The position numbers were made by a program, and so were the translations under genes. DNA of 64,000 bases, from contig NZ_FXBB01000001.1 in assembly GCF_900177735.1 (NCBI RefSeq), positions 62,001 through 126,000 of the forward strand. The letters are read 5' to 3'. The notes beneath the pieces are model-generated. The model was not told the DNA's origin. It did not search any database and saw only the letters and a list, made by a program, of their open reading frames with translations. This DNA comes from Dethiosulfovibrio salsuginis (GTDB taxonomy: Bacteria; Synergistota; Synergistia; Synergistales; Dethiosulfovibrionaceae). Below are positions 44,590 through 53,181 of this stretch, in pieces (position 1 is the first letter of the stretch; each line of letters starts with the position of its first letter).

Positions 44590-46515
44590 TTATGCCAATA
44601 CCCTCTTTGATCTAACGACCTGTAGAAGATGGAGCCCGACGAGAACCGCAAGTCCGATGAAATCGCTATACAGTCCAGGGATCAACAGGCATATAGCACC
44701 GCCTAGAGCAACAGCCCTCAGATAGTAGGGCATAGAAACCTTGTAGAATCCCACAGAGCTCATACCCAGCAAAAAAACTCCGAGCATCGCCGTACCGACG
44801 GCGATGGCAAACTTGCCGGCAGTAAAATTAACTAGGACCAAAATAGGATTGAAGGCGTAAATATAGGGAACTATGAATCCAGCCAAGGCCAATTTTATCG
44901 CGGTACCACCGGTTTTAAAGGGGTCAGCTCCTGCGATACCTGCTCCTGCGTAGGCAGCCAAGGCAACAGGGGGACTGAGGTCCGCCGCTATACCGAAGTA
45001 AAGGACGAACATGTACGCCGCGATAGGAGCGACACCTAACTGAAATAGAGCTGGAGCACACATAGTACTGGTAACTATGAAGTTAGCGGTAGTCGGGAGC
45101 CCTGCTCCAAGGAGTATACAGGCTACCATGGTCAACATAAGGGTCGGCAGAAGTTTTCCACCGGCGATAGCTACGACCGCACTGGCTATCCTCAGCCCGA
45201 GGCCAGTCAATGTAGCGGTACCGACGATGATACCGACTGTAGCACAGGCACAGGCGACTCCTATAGCTCCTCTTGCACCGTTCTCAAAGGCCATCATCAG
45301 CTTCTTAGGGGTTAACCACGTCTCTTTATTGAAATAGGAAACTATTATGCTCATAACTATACCATTAAAAGCGGCCTTCAGGGGGGTGTATCCTGCGATA
45401 AGGAAGTAGACTATCCCTATTATCGGAATCAGTAGAAGTCCCTTTTTCTTCAGCAGAGGCATTAATTTAGGTAATTGCTCCTTAGGAAGTCCCTTCAGGC
45501 CGAGCCTGGTTGCCTCCAGATGTACCTGAATCATCACCGCAAAATAATACAGAAGGGCGGGAACTATAGCCGCCATGGCTACCTGGATATAGGGGATCCC
45601 TAAGAACTGGGCCATTATAAACGCCGCAGCCCCCATAACCGGTGGCATGATCTGTCCGCCTGTGGACGCGACGGCCTCCACCGCTCCTGCGAAGTGATTG
45701 GTGTAGCCCACGCTCTTCATCAAAGGTATGGTAAACATACCGGTAGTACAGACGTTAGCGACGGAGGATCCAGAGATAGAGCCCATAAGGCCAGAACTTA
45801 AAACCGCTACCTTTGCGGGGCCACCTGTGCTGTGTCCCGCTAAGGCCATAGCCAAGTCTATTATGAATTTACCTAGGCCAGTTTGTTCAAGCACCGACCC
45901 AAAAAGTATGAACATAAAAACAAAGGTGGCGGAAACCCCTAGCGGAATCCCGAAAATCCCCTCGGTTCCCAGGTACATATGGTTTATTATCCTCTTGACG
46001 GAAAATCCTCTGTGCTGAAAGAGTTGAGGAAAAAACCTACCGTAAAAACAATAGACGATAAAAAAGATAGCGATACATGGTAACACCGGACTGGATACCC
46101 TTCTAGTCGCCTCTAGGAGCATGATAATACATATGAAGCCCATCACGATATCCGTCTGCGTTGGCAGCCCCGCCCTGTTGACCAGAGAGTCAAAGTTTAT
46201 TACCAGATAGAGGGCCGAGTAGGTAGCGACCGCCGCCAGAATATAATCGGTTATAGGTATTTTATTCTTAGGAGAATTCTTTCTCGCAGGATAAAGCAAA
46301 AAAACTAATCCCATAACGAAAGCCAGGTGTACCGCTCTTTGCTGTAGAGCCAGTAGTAAACCAAAACCTGAGGTATAAAAGTGGAAGATAGACATAGAGA
46401 CGGCGATAACGGTTATTAATTTTGCCTGCCAGTCGTCAAACTCCCTGTACCTAGCCTCTGTATCAAACTGTTTTCTTAAATCATCAAGGTCTATAGTCTT
46501 ATTAACGTCGCTCAA
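44590..46515 (-). CDS. TRAP transporter fused permease (4TM/12TM), TAXI type
   Basis: A polytopic membrane protein of about 641 aa combining the small (DctQ-like) and large (DctM-like) TRAP subunits, the form used with TAXI-type binding proteins. Features include the large DctM core (GSISGSSVANVCTTGMFTIP; GGQIMPPVMGAAAFIMA), many membrane helices and a short cytoplasmic N-terminus. TRAP systems drive solute uptake with a Na+ or H+ gradient. The start at 46515 is a TTG with GGAGGAGG four to five nt ahead; the frame upstream of it overlaps DUF1850 and is not conserved. No binding-protein gene is adjacent. Confidence 0.9.
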   Translation of the reverse strand: MSDVNKTIDLDDLRKQFDTEARYREFDDWQAKLITVIAVSMSIFHFYTSGFGLLLALQQRAVHLAFVMGLVFLLYPARKNSPKNKIPITDYILAAVATYSALYLVINFDSLVNRAGLPTQTDIVMGFICIIMLLEATRRVSSPVLPCIAIFFIVYCFYGRFFPQLFQHRGFSVKRIINHMYLGTEGIFGIPLGVSATFVFMFILFGSVLEQTGLGKFIIDLAMALAGHSTGGPAKVAVLSSGLMGSISGSSVANVCTTGMFTIPLMKSVGYTNHFAGAVEAVASTGGQIMPPVMGAAAFIMAQFLGIPYIQVAMAAIVPALLYYFAVMIQVHLEATRLGLKGLPKEQLPKLMPLLKKKGLLLIPIIGIVYFLIAGYTPLKAAFNGIVMSIIVSYFNKETWLTPKKLMMAFENGARGAIGVACACATVGIIVGTATLTGLGLRIASAVVAIAGGKLLPTLMLTMVACILLGAGLPTTANFIVTSTMCAPALFQLGVAPIAAYMFVLYFGIAADLSPPVALAAYAGAGIAGADPFKTGGTAIKLALAGFIVPYIYAFNPILVLVNFTAGKFAIAVGTAMLGVFLLGMSSVGFYKVSMPYYLRAVALGGAICLLIPGLYSDFIGLAVLVGLHLLQVVRSKRVLA

Positions 46516-46541
46516 AAAAACCCCTCCTCCTTGATACGATA

Positions 46542-47042
46542 CTAGATCCCCATCAGATAAAGCATCGCAGACCGAGCTTTTAACTCGACAACACATCTAC
46601 TTTTAGGAACATAGCTAAAGACATCAAACCATCTTCCCGGGGGAAAACGAAGCTGGTTCCTTCCTATGGCATTATCACCTATCCTTAAAACAAGCCTATC
46701 GGAGAAAAAACGACCACCGAAGAATCTCATCCATTTCTCGTCTATCGAGAAAAACCCCGTTCGAGACGGCTCGGTGGGCAAACCCGCATTATGAGATTTA
46801 ACCCTCTCCTCCCATAACCAAATTTTCCCATCGACAAAAACGTATACATCCTCGACCTCGGTCAGCTCTAAGGAGTGGATGTACCTAGTTTCCCACATCT
46901 CACCGAGAGCGACTACCCTTTCCCCTCCCATCGATCCTGTGCTGAACTCTATAGATAGCGATGGAAGCGGGACAAACAGGATATAGAAAATAGATAATGT
47001 AGAGACAAAAGCCAAAAGAACACCAACTAAACGATTCATCAT
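46542..47042 (-). CDS. DUF1850 protein, TAXI-TRAP accessory
   Basis: A 166-aa protein with an N-terminal signal anchor (about residues 5-28), the motif RYIHSLELTEVEDVYV (family pattern with IHS) and a later GLPTEP segment. DUF1850 proteins are almost always encoded between a TAXI solute receptor and the fused TRAP permease; their role is unknown but presumably periplasmic. Here the permease follows by 27 nt but the receptor gene is absent. The gene has its own promoter 27 nt upstream and a GGGAGGGGG site before ATG. Confidence 0.82.
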   Translation of the reverse strand: MMNRLVGVLLAFVSTLSIFYILFVPLPSLSIEFSTGSMGGERVVALGEMWETRYIHSLELTEVEDVYVFVDGKIWLWEERVKSHNAGLPTEPSRTGFFSIDEKWMRFFGGRFFSDRLVLRIGDNAIGRNQLRFPPGRWFDVFSYVPKSRCVVELKARSAMLYLMGI

Positions 47043-47068
47043 ACCCCCTCCCCAACCCGACTACGATC

Positions 47069-47097
47069 ATTATAGCTCTAGAGACGTTTTTCCACAA
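47069..47097 (-). promoter_or_regulatory. Promoter for the DUF1850-TRAP operon
   Basis: Minus-strand TTGTGG (47092-47097), 17 nt, TATAAT (47069-47074), a perfect -10 about 27 nt before the DUF1850 start. The rest of the 47098-47189 gap is AT-rich with no ORF. Confidence 0.65.
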
Positions 47098-47189
47098 GCG
47101 AGTTGTCGCAAAAAGCAAATTCTTTCTCCTTATCGTTATATTGAATTTTATTTATTTTGATATTCAATATTTATTTATGTACATAGAAA

Positions 47190-47227
47190 AACCCCGCAGA
47201 CTGCCGTTATTACGGCAAACTACGGGG
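47190..47227 (-). terminator. Intrinsic terminator after tRNA-Arg(CCT)
   Basis: A 17-position stem (outer arm ACCCCG, inner arm TGCCGT on the plus strand) with a 4-base loop; the minus-strand RNA gains G-U pairs at two positions that are mismatched in the other direction. TTTTC follows in the minus direction. It lies 24 nt after the tRNA-Arg 3' end. Confidence 0.8.
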
Positions 47228-47250
47228 TGGCTGTTTAAAGTTATCTAAAA

Positions 47251-47326
47251 TGGCGGACCTGGGGGGATTCGAACCCTCGACCTACGGCTTAGGAGGCCGT
47301 CGCTCTATCCTCTGAGCTACAGGCCC
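47251..47326 (-). tRNA. tRNA-Arg (anticodon CCT)
   Basis: Acceptor GGGCCTG/CAGGTCC, anticodon loop CTCCTAA, encoded CCA; reads AGG. The first 10 nt overlap the ribF end, including its stop codon. It has its own promoter within ribF and its own terminator. Confidence 0.94.
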
Positions 47327-48285
47327 GCATCTCGGACGCAGGGAATCATACCACGATCTGTAAGCAAATTCAAGACCGAAGGACCTTTAAAAAGGGCCAT
47401 AGAGCCATTTTTTTGGGCGAAGATCTCTTTAGAACGACACACGTCGGTTTTTATCTGTGAGATCAAGGCCTTTGAATCGGGGAAACGGTACATTTGTCTG
47501 AGTCGACCTAAAAAGACGACTATCAGATCTCTCCCGTACAGATCACCGGAATAATCTATGAGGTGAACCTCTATTTTATTATCGTCTATATCTCCAAAGG
47601 TAGGGTTACGTCCTACTGAGATAGCCACAGGTAGCCATTTATCGTTTACCATAACAGATCCAGCATAAACGCCGGGAGCAGGTATAGCTTTGAAGGATGG
47701 AACAGAGATATTAGCGGTCGGAAAACCTAGCTCTCTACCTCGGCATTTTCCGGAGGTAACCACTCCTTCCATGAAAAAAGGATACCCCAAAAGTTTCTCC
47801 ACCTTTTCAACCTTACCTCTGCTGACGAGGTCCCTTATAGATGTACTGCTTACGATATCACCATCTATCTCAAAAGGAGGTATCACCTGACAGGGGATAC
47901 CTCTTTCAAGACAAAGATCTTTTATCGTCGACGTATCGCCCTTTCGTTCCTTTCCAAACCTGAAGTCGTACCCTACGACTATCCCAGCAAGAGGTAGTTC
48001 GGAGTCTATATACGAAAAAAAGTCAAAAGGCTCCATCGAGGAAAGCTCGGAGGTAAAGGGGAGAGAAAGGACAGAGGGAACATCTAGGATAGCTTCCAGA
48101 ACCCTTTTTTCATCGGAGGAGAATAGAAGGGAGATCCTCTCGTTGAACAGCACCATTTTAGGATGGGGCGTAAAGGAAACGACGGTCCATCCTGTTCCGT
48201 AGAGGTCAGACATAGCTTTAGCTGCGTAAAAAAGCTGTTGATGTCCTCGGTGATAGCCATCGAAAGCGCCTAAAACTATTATCAA
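47317..48285 (-). CDS. ribF: Bifunctional riboflavin kinase / FMN adenylyltransferase
   Basis: Makes FMN and FAD from riboflavin. The 322-aa protein has the N-terminal adenylyltransferase motif GAFDGYHRGH at 6-15 and the ISSTSIR-like SSTSIRDLV, then the C-terminal kinase domain with GRELGFPTANI and a family-typical end near KEIFAQ. About 30 non-conserved residues follow, and the stop codon falls inside tRNA-Arg(CCT). The start overlaps the truB end by 4 nt. Last gene of the nusA-infB operon. Confidence 0.94.
   Translation of the reverse strand: MIIVLGAFDGYHRGHQQLFYAAKAMSDLYGTGWTVVSFTPHPKMVLFNERISLLFSSDEKRVLEAILDVPSVLSLPFTSELSSMEPFDFFSYIDSELPLAGIVVGYDFRFGKERKGDTSTIKDLCLERGIPCQVIPPFEIDGDIVSSTSIRDLVSRGKVEKVEKLLGYPFFMEGVVTSGKCRGRELGFPTANISVPSFKAIPAPGVYAGSVMVNDKWLPVAISVGRNPTFGDIDDNKIEVHLIDYSGDLYGRDLIVVFLGRLRQMYRFPDSKALISQIKTDVCRSKEIFAQKNGSMALFKGPSVLNLLTDRGMIPCVRDAGL
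47345..47373 (-). promoter_or_regulatory. Promoter of tRNA-Arg(CCT), inside ribF
   Basis: Minus-strand TTGAAT (47368-47373), 17 nt, TATGAT (47345-47350), with the -10 about 18 nt before the tRNA 5' end. It lies within the non-conserved ribF tail. Confidence 0.65.
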
Positions 48286-49235
48286 TGAACTTCACCTCCA
48301 TCTAGAAAGATGTTTGTCTCTGGGATCAGCATCCCCTTATCTCCGGATATCTCCAGTCTGCAAAAGGAAAATAGGCCGTCTCCGATCGCAATAACGTTTT
48401 TACCGCCTCCTATAAAGCCTCTGGATATTACAGCGAGATCAGATATTGGCACCCCTACGCCGTTCTTTACGCCGTCTATCATAGAATTAGGGATACGATA
48501 GGAGGGATAAAACTGACACAGAGAATAAACAGAGCTTATACGGTCTAAAAGCTCGTAGGAACTCAGTTTTGAAAGCTCATCGAGAGAAATGCCTCCTGAA
48601 CGGTTAAAGGGACCTATTGATTCTCTGGTGAGATCTTTAAGGCACCCTCCCCATTCTAACATCTCTCCGATATCCCTGGCTATACTTCTGATATAGGTTC
48701 CTTTATGACAGGATACTTTTATATCTATTTCCCCTAAGTCTAGGTCTACCTTTCCTATAGACAGAGAGCTTACGAATATTGGCCTAGAGGGCAGGGTGAC
48801 CAAACCAGTATTTCTGGACACGAAATGGGCCCTTTTGCCGCCGACCTTTATCGCGGAAATCGATGGAGGCCGTTGCATTCGAATTCCCAAGAAAGACGGA
48901 ACAACGCTATATACCGTTTCCGTCGAGAGCTGTTGAACCTTCTTCTCCGATAAAATATCTCCTGATTCATCGTCGGTAGAGGTAACTTTACCTAGGACGA
49001 CCGTCCCTTCGTATTCTTTAGGGAGATCCATAACGTAGGAACATAGCCTGGTTGCTTTTCCTACTAAAATGACCAGCAGACCTTTAGCCGTTGAGTCTAG
49101 GGTACCAGCATGACCTACCTTATACCCTCTTCCTAAAGCCCTTTTTACTGCGGACACACAGTCGGTGCTCCTGGCTCCAGCTGGCTTGTCGAGCAATAAA
49201 AAACCATTACAGCAAGGGGATGCTTTTGACGACAT
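48282..49235 (-). CDS. truB: tRNA pseudouridine-55 synthase
   Basis: Makes pseudouridine 55 in the T-loop of tRNAs. The 317-aa protein has the catalytic aspartate D47 in GHAGTLDSTAKGLL, the LPKEYEGTVVLG segment, and the SCHKGTYIRSIARDIG motif, with a C-terminal PUA-like region. Overlaps nrnA by 29 nt at its start and ribF by 4 nt at its end. truB-ribF order is standard. Confidence 0.95.
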   Translation of the reverse strand: MSSKASPCCNGFLLLDKPAGARSTDCVSAVKRALGRGYKVGHAGTLDSTAKGLLVILVGKATRLCSYVMDLPKEYEGTVVLGKVTSTDDESGDILSEKKVQQLSTETVYSVVPSFLGIRMQRPPSISAIKVGGKRAHFVSRNTGLVTLPSRPIFVSSLSIGKVDLDLGEIDIKVSCHKGTYIRSIARDIGEMLEWGGCLKDLTRESIGPFNRSGGISLDELSKLSSYELLDRISSVYSLCQFYPSYRIPNSMIDGVKNGVGVPISDLAVISRGFIGGGKNVIAIGDGLFSFCRLEISGDKGMLIPETNIFLDGGEVH

Positions 49236-50160
49236 CGGAAATCACCTCATCGATATTACCTTTTACTCGACAGCCAGAGGCACAGATATGCCCTCCACCT
49301 CCCCAAAGGTGGGCTATTTGCTGAACGGACACCTGACCTTTCGATCTCAGACTGACTTTTATCTCCCCTTTGTCTTCGACGAAGAGGAGGGCTACTTCCG
49401 TATCCCTTATTCTCATAAAACTGTTTATAAGCGATTCGGTATCGTCTTGATCGGTTCCGGTATCAACAAAATCTTTTTCCAGAAGGTAGGAGTAACAAAT
49501 GCCTCTGTCCCATTTCAGCCTTTCAAAAGATCTGCCCCAGAGACGAAGCCTCTCTGGAGTATCTCTGTTGTAAAGCTTCTCCAAGATGATGTGGGGCTCG
49601 ACACCGCAATCGATAAGGCTTGCTATAGCCTTAACGGTATGACTGGTTACGTTAGAGAAAGACAGATTTCCTGTGTCCGTAACTATAGCGACGTAAATAG
49701 ACTCAGCTATTTCTTTCGTCAAAGTTATTTCCATTAAATGGAAAAGATCATAGATCATTTCCCCGACGGAGGACACGCTACCGTCCACCCAGTTTGCAGA
49801 TCCAAAGCAGGGATTATCTCCATGGTGATCGATAACAGCTAGCTCCCCTAAATCCATTCCCTTTATTCCTCTTTCAACCGAGCTTACATCGACCGAAATC
49901 AGTAGGGGGTCATCGAAAAAATCCTCTTTTACAATAGAGCTTTTCTCGCTATATAGACTAGAAAAGGGTAAGAAAGAGTATCTCTCAGGGAAAGGGTCTC
50001 TACCCCACCACAGGACATCTTTACCTAGAGAGATTCCCATCTGAACCAAAGCACTAGCAGAGCCTAAAGTATCTCCATCAGGTTTAACATGACTTATGAC
50101 GATCCACTTTTTTTTTGACAATAAAAGCTTTTTTAAAGACTCACTAGAGTTCCTCTTCAT
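49207..50160 (-). CDS. DHH-family phosphoesterase (NrnA-type oligoribonuclease / pAp phosphatase)
   Basis: Bifunctional NrnA-like enzymes degrade short RNA oligomers and 3'-phosphoadenosine 5'-phosphate. The 317-aa protein has HVKPDGDTLGSA at 24-35, the DHH motif at 111-113 with following GDNPCF, and the DHHA1 nucleotide-binding motif GGGGHICASG near residue 297. Position rbfA-nrnA-truB-ribF is the common bacterial order. Start overlaps rbfA by 17 nt. Confidence 0.92.
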   Translation of the reverse strand: MKRNSSESLKKLLLSKKKWIVISHVKPDGDTLGSASALVQMGISLGKDVLWWGRDPFPERYSFLPFSSLYSEKSSIVKEDFFDDPLLISVDVSSVERGIKGMDLGELAVIDHHGDNPCFGSANWVDGSVSSVGEMIYDLFHLMEITLTKEIAESIYVAIVTDTGNLSFSNVTSHTVKAIASLIDCGVEPHIILEKLYNRDTPERLRLWGRSFERLKWDRGICYSYLLEKDFVDTGTDQDDTESLINSFMRIRDTEVALLFVEDKGEIKVSLRSKGQVSVQQIAHLWGGGGHICASGCRVKGNIDEVISDVVKSIPLL

Positions 50161-50524
50161 CCCTGTTCTCAGCCTCGTCTCTGTGCAAACCTATCGCTTT
50201 ATCGAGTAGAACGTCGATAGACCTTCCGTAATCTCCACTAGCGTCGTAGACAAAGGATAATTTAGGGACCGTCCTCATCCTTAAAGTTTGGGCGATAGAG
50301 GTTCTCAGGAAGGTTTTTACCTTTCTAAGGGCCTCCGATACCTCTCTGCGATCCTCGGGTATAAGGGTGGTAAAATAAACCTTGGCAATTTTCAAATCCC
50401 TGCTACAGTCCACTCCGGTTATTACCGCTTTTTTAGCGTGTTCAACCTTCACGGTGAACTCAAGAAGCTTTGAAATTTCCCTCTGAAGCTCCTTATTGAT
50501 CCTCTCCATCCTAAAACCAGCCAT
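50144..50524 (-). CDS. rbfA: 30S ribosome-binding factor A
   Basis: A small KH-fold factor for 16S rRNA 5'-end maturation and cold adaptation. The protein of about 126 aa has RMERINKELQREISKLL at the start, the ITGVDCSRDLKIAKVYF central segment, and a family-typical LSFVYDASGDYGRSID near the end (usual F.D.S...G pattern). The start at 50524 is taken because GAGGTG precedes it; a GTG three codons upstream overlaps that site. An inverted repeat separates it from infB. Confidence 0.92.
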   Translation of the reverse strand: MAGFRMERINKELQREISKLLEFTVKVEHAKKAVITGVDCSRDLKIAKVYFTTLIPEDRREVSEALRKVKTFLRTSIAQTLRMRTVPKLSFVYDASGDYGRSIDVLLDKAIGLHRDEAENRDEEEL

Positions 50525-50552
50525 AACAAACACCTCTTTTCGTTTTAAGATG

Positions 50553-50591
50553 ACGAGGTCACCAGAGGTACGAATCCCCCGGTGACCTCGT
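50553..50591 (-). terminator. Stem-loop between infB and rbfA
   Basis: An 11-bp perfect stem (ACGAGGTCACC / GGTGACCTCGT) around a 17-base loop, 14 nt after the infB stop and 28 nt before rbfA. The following minus-strand sequence (CATCTTAAAA) has little U, so partial termination or mRNA processing is as likely as full termination. Confidence 0.6.
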
Positions 50592-50605
50592 TTTAGCTAA
50601 AAGCC

Positions 50606-52573
50606 TTAAAGATGCCTTTTCTCTTCGACCAAGTCGTAGGCCTCAACAACGTCGCCCTCTTTTATGTCTTGGAATTTAGCGAAGCTCATACCGCATTCGT
50701 AACCGGCACTGACTTCAGAAGCGTCATCTTTAAATCTCCTGAGAGCGGAAAGTTCCCCCTCCCAGTAGACTACCCGGTCTCTTATGAGACGGACCTTAGA
50801 GCCTCTTTTGATACTGCCTTCCGTAACCATACATCCTGCGACCTTACCGGCTTTAGGGACTTTAAAGATCTCCCGTATCTCCGCCTGTCCTAAGATGTTT
50901 TCCCTTACATCTGGGGCTAACATACCCTCCATAGCGGCTTTTATGTCGTCTATAACATCGTATATCACCCTGTAGAGCCTTATCTGGACGTGCTCTTTCT
51001 CAGCCATCTTTTTCGCGTTATTGTCAGGTCTTACGTTGAACCCTATAACGATAGCGTCCGATGCGGAAGCTAACATGATGTCCGACTCAGAGAGGCCTCC
51101 AACCCCGGTATGAACGACGTTTATACCGACTTCATCGGTAACCATTTTGTTCAAAGAACCGACTAGAGCTTCAACGCTTCCCTGAACATCACACTTTATC
51201 AAAAGGTTGACCGTAGGCGTCGCCCCATCCTGCATCTTCGAGTAGAGCTCTTCAAGGGTCATTCTGGGAGACATCTGATTTGCAACTTCCCTGCGCTTCT
51301 GGTCTTTGGCGGAAATGGAGTCTCTAGCTTCTTTTTCCGCATCGACTTTGATAAACCGTTCTCCAGGCTGAGGAACATCGCTAAGGCCTAGAATCTCTAC
51401 AGCTGTGCTTGGTCCTGCTGATTTTAACTGTTTGCCCGAAGCGTTAATCATGGCCCTAATTTTGCCCCATGACGATTCCATTAGGATAATATCGCCTTTT
51501 TTAAGGGTTCCTTGCTGAACCAGTACGGTGGCTACAGCACCTTTCCCTTTATCGAGCTCAGCCTCTATGACGACACCTTCAGGGGATACGGTGGGATCCG
51601 CCTTGAGTTCCTCCATCTCGGCGACCAGAAGGATCATCTCTAAAAGCTGATCTATGTTTTCCCCAGATTTAGCGGATACATGGACCATAATAGTGTCTCC
51701 GCCCCAATCCTCTGGGATGAGACCGTGATCGCTCAGCTGCTGCTTTACCCTGTCCGGGTTTGCCGCTGGTTTATCCATTTTATTAACCGCTACGATAATA
51801 GGGACCCCAGCCGCTTTGGCGTGACTGATGGCCTCCATAGTCTGAGGCATCACTCCGTCGTCAGCGGCTACGACCAAAATGGCTATGTCGGTGCACTGTG
51901 CGCCTCTTGCTCTCATAGAGGTGAAAGCCGCGTGCCCAGGGGTATCGAGAAAGACGATGTCCTTTCCCTCGTGATGAACCCTGGAGGCCCCTATATGTTG
52001 GGTTATTCCCCCAGCTTCTCTTGCGGTAATATTGGTGTTCCTTATGGTGTCGAGAAGGGTTGTTTTGCCGTGGTCGACATGGCCCATAACCGTAACGATA
52101 GGGGCTCTTGGCTTTAAGTTCTCCCCTCTGAGGATCGGTTTTTTAAACGTTTTTAACGGAGCATCTTCGACAACTTCAGGACTATCGTCGGACCATTCGA
52201 GGTCCAGCTCATAGACCTCCGATAAAACGGATAAGACAGAGTCGTCCACCTGCGCCGAGGCAGGGATCATCATCCCCTTGTTTATCAAAGCCTTTACCGC
52301 ATCCGATGCAGGCACATCGATGATCTCCGCTAGTTCTTTTACAGACGAGCCTTTAGAAACCTTTATCGACGGTCTGTCGGAGGAAGAATCCTCTTCTGTA
52401 CTGTTTTTCTTGTCTTTAGCTTTAACAGAATCCTCCACCATTTGGGCTGTATCCACATCCAGAGAACTCATATGGCTCTTTGCCTCTACGCCCAGATCCT
52501 CCAAGACCTCCATTAAATCCTTATTGCTCATTTCAAGCATTTTTGCCAGCTCATAGACCCTAATTTTACTCAA
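50606..52573 (-). CDS. infB: Translation initiation factor IF-2
   Basis: GTPase that places fMet-tRNA on the 30S subunit. The protein of about 655 aa starts at a TTG ([13 protein letters not shown], the canonical IF-2 beginning) with GGGGGAGAGG upstream; the start overlaps the stop of the L7Ae-like gene. It has two short N-terminal IF2-N modules, G1 GHVDHGKTT near 164-172, then NKMDK, and domains II-IV. The N-terminal extension is short compared with enteric IF-2. Confidence 0.95.
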   Translation of the reverse strand: MSKIRVYELAKMLEMSNKDLMEVLEDLGVEAKSHMSSLDVDTAQMVEDSVKAKDKKNSTEEDSSSDRPSIKVSKGSSVKELAEIIDVPASDAVKALINKGMMIPASAQVDDSVLSVLSEVYELDLEWSDDSPEVVEDAPLKTFKKPILRGENLKPRAPIVTVMGHVDHGKTTLLDTIRNTNITAREAGGITQHIGASRVHHEGKDIVFLDTPGHAAFTSMRARGAQCTDIAILVVAADDGVMPQTMEAISHAKAAGVPIIVAVNKMDKPAANPDRVKQQLSDHGLIPEDWGGDTIMVHVSAKSGENIDQLLEMILLVAEMEELKADPTVSPEGVVIEAELDKGKGAVATVLVQQGTLKKGDIILMESSWGKIRAMINASGKQLKSAGPSTAVEILGLSDVPQPGERFIKVDAEKEARDSISAKDQKRREVANQMSPRMTLEELYSKMQDGATPTVNLLIKCDVQGSVEALVGSLNKMVTDEVGINVVHTGVGGLSESDIMLASASDAIVIGFNVRPDNNAKKMAEKEHVQIRLYRVIYDVIDDIKAAMEGMLAPDVRENILGQAEIREIFKVPKAGKVAGCMVTEGSIKRGSKVRLIRDRVVYWEGELSALRRFKDDASEVSAGYECGMSFAKFQDIKEGDVVEAYDLVEEKRHL

Positions 52574-52904
52574 CGGCCTCTCCCCCTTCTGAAAGTTGAC
52601 GAACAACCGCTTCGGCCAGCCCTTCTTTCAAGGGAAGGGCCACAATCTGACAGCGGTTAAGGCCAATCGATCTCCCCAATAGGTATCGGTCAATATCGAC
52701 CATCTGAATAACCCTATCTCTCGAAGACACAACTCGACCGACAGTCGACGCGACAGCGTCGGACCTATCTGAAGCCATAAGAACAACAAAATCTAGCTTA
52801 TTACCTTTTAAACAGGCAAAGACCCTATCCTGTCCTGCGATCAAAACACCGGATTTTCTAGCCAGTCCCAAAGAAAACAAAGCTGACGAATTAGTGGACG
52901 TCAT
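52566..52904 (-). CDS. L7Ae/L30e-family RNA-binding protein (YlxQ)
   Basis: A 112-aa L7Ae-fold protein with the LGLARKSGVLIAGQDRV pattern and a core LDFVVLMASDRSDA strand/turn. YlxQ proteins are encoded between ylxR and infB in many bacteria and bind structured RNA; the exact role is unclear. It overlaps ylxR by 14 nt and infB by 8 nt. Confidence 0.88.
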   Translation of the reverse strand: MTSTNSSALFSLGLARKSGVLIAGQDRVFACLKGNKLDFVVLMASDRSDAVASTVGRVVSSRDRVIQMVDIDRYLLGRSIGLNRCQIVALPLKEGLAEAVVRQLSEGGEAVE

Positions 52905-53169
52905 TTTTCCCCCTTATCCAGTCTGCGAGAACAGAATAGATACTCTCTGGGACGGAGATCTTTAAAGCCCTATCAAAAGCCCTAGATTTACGGGCTCCAT
53001 CTAAGCACACAGAGGAAGGACAGAGATAGGCGCCTCGCCCGTTTAGACGACCGGTCTCATCGAGAGTTACTGTTCCATCAGGAAGCCTTACGATCCTTAA
53101 AAAAGCGGAAGGATCTTTCTTTTCCCTACAAAAAACGCACATCCTCGAGTTTTTTGTCCTTTTAGGCAT
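52891..53169 (-). CDS. rnpM: YlxR/RnpM family RNA-binding protein
   Basis: A 92-aa DUF448 protein with the family signature RMCVFCREKKD near the N-terminus, LRIVRLPDG and GRLNGRGAYLC. A B. subtilis homologue binds the RNase P RNA and lowers its activity, hence the name RnpM. It lies 12 nt after nusA and overlaps the L7Ae-like gene. Confidence 0.92.
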   Translation of the reverse strand: MPKRTKNSRMCVFCREKKDPSAFLRIVRLPDGTVTLDETGRLNGRGAYLCPSSVCLDGARKSRAFDRALKISVPESIYSVLADWIRGKNDVH

Positions 53170-53181
53170 CAGTACCTGCCC

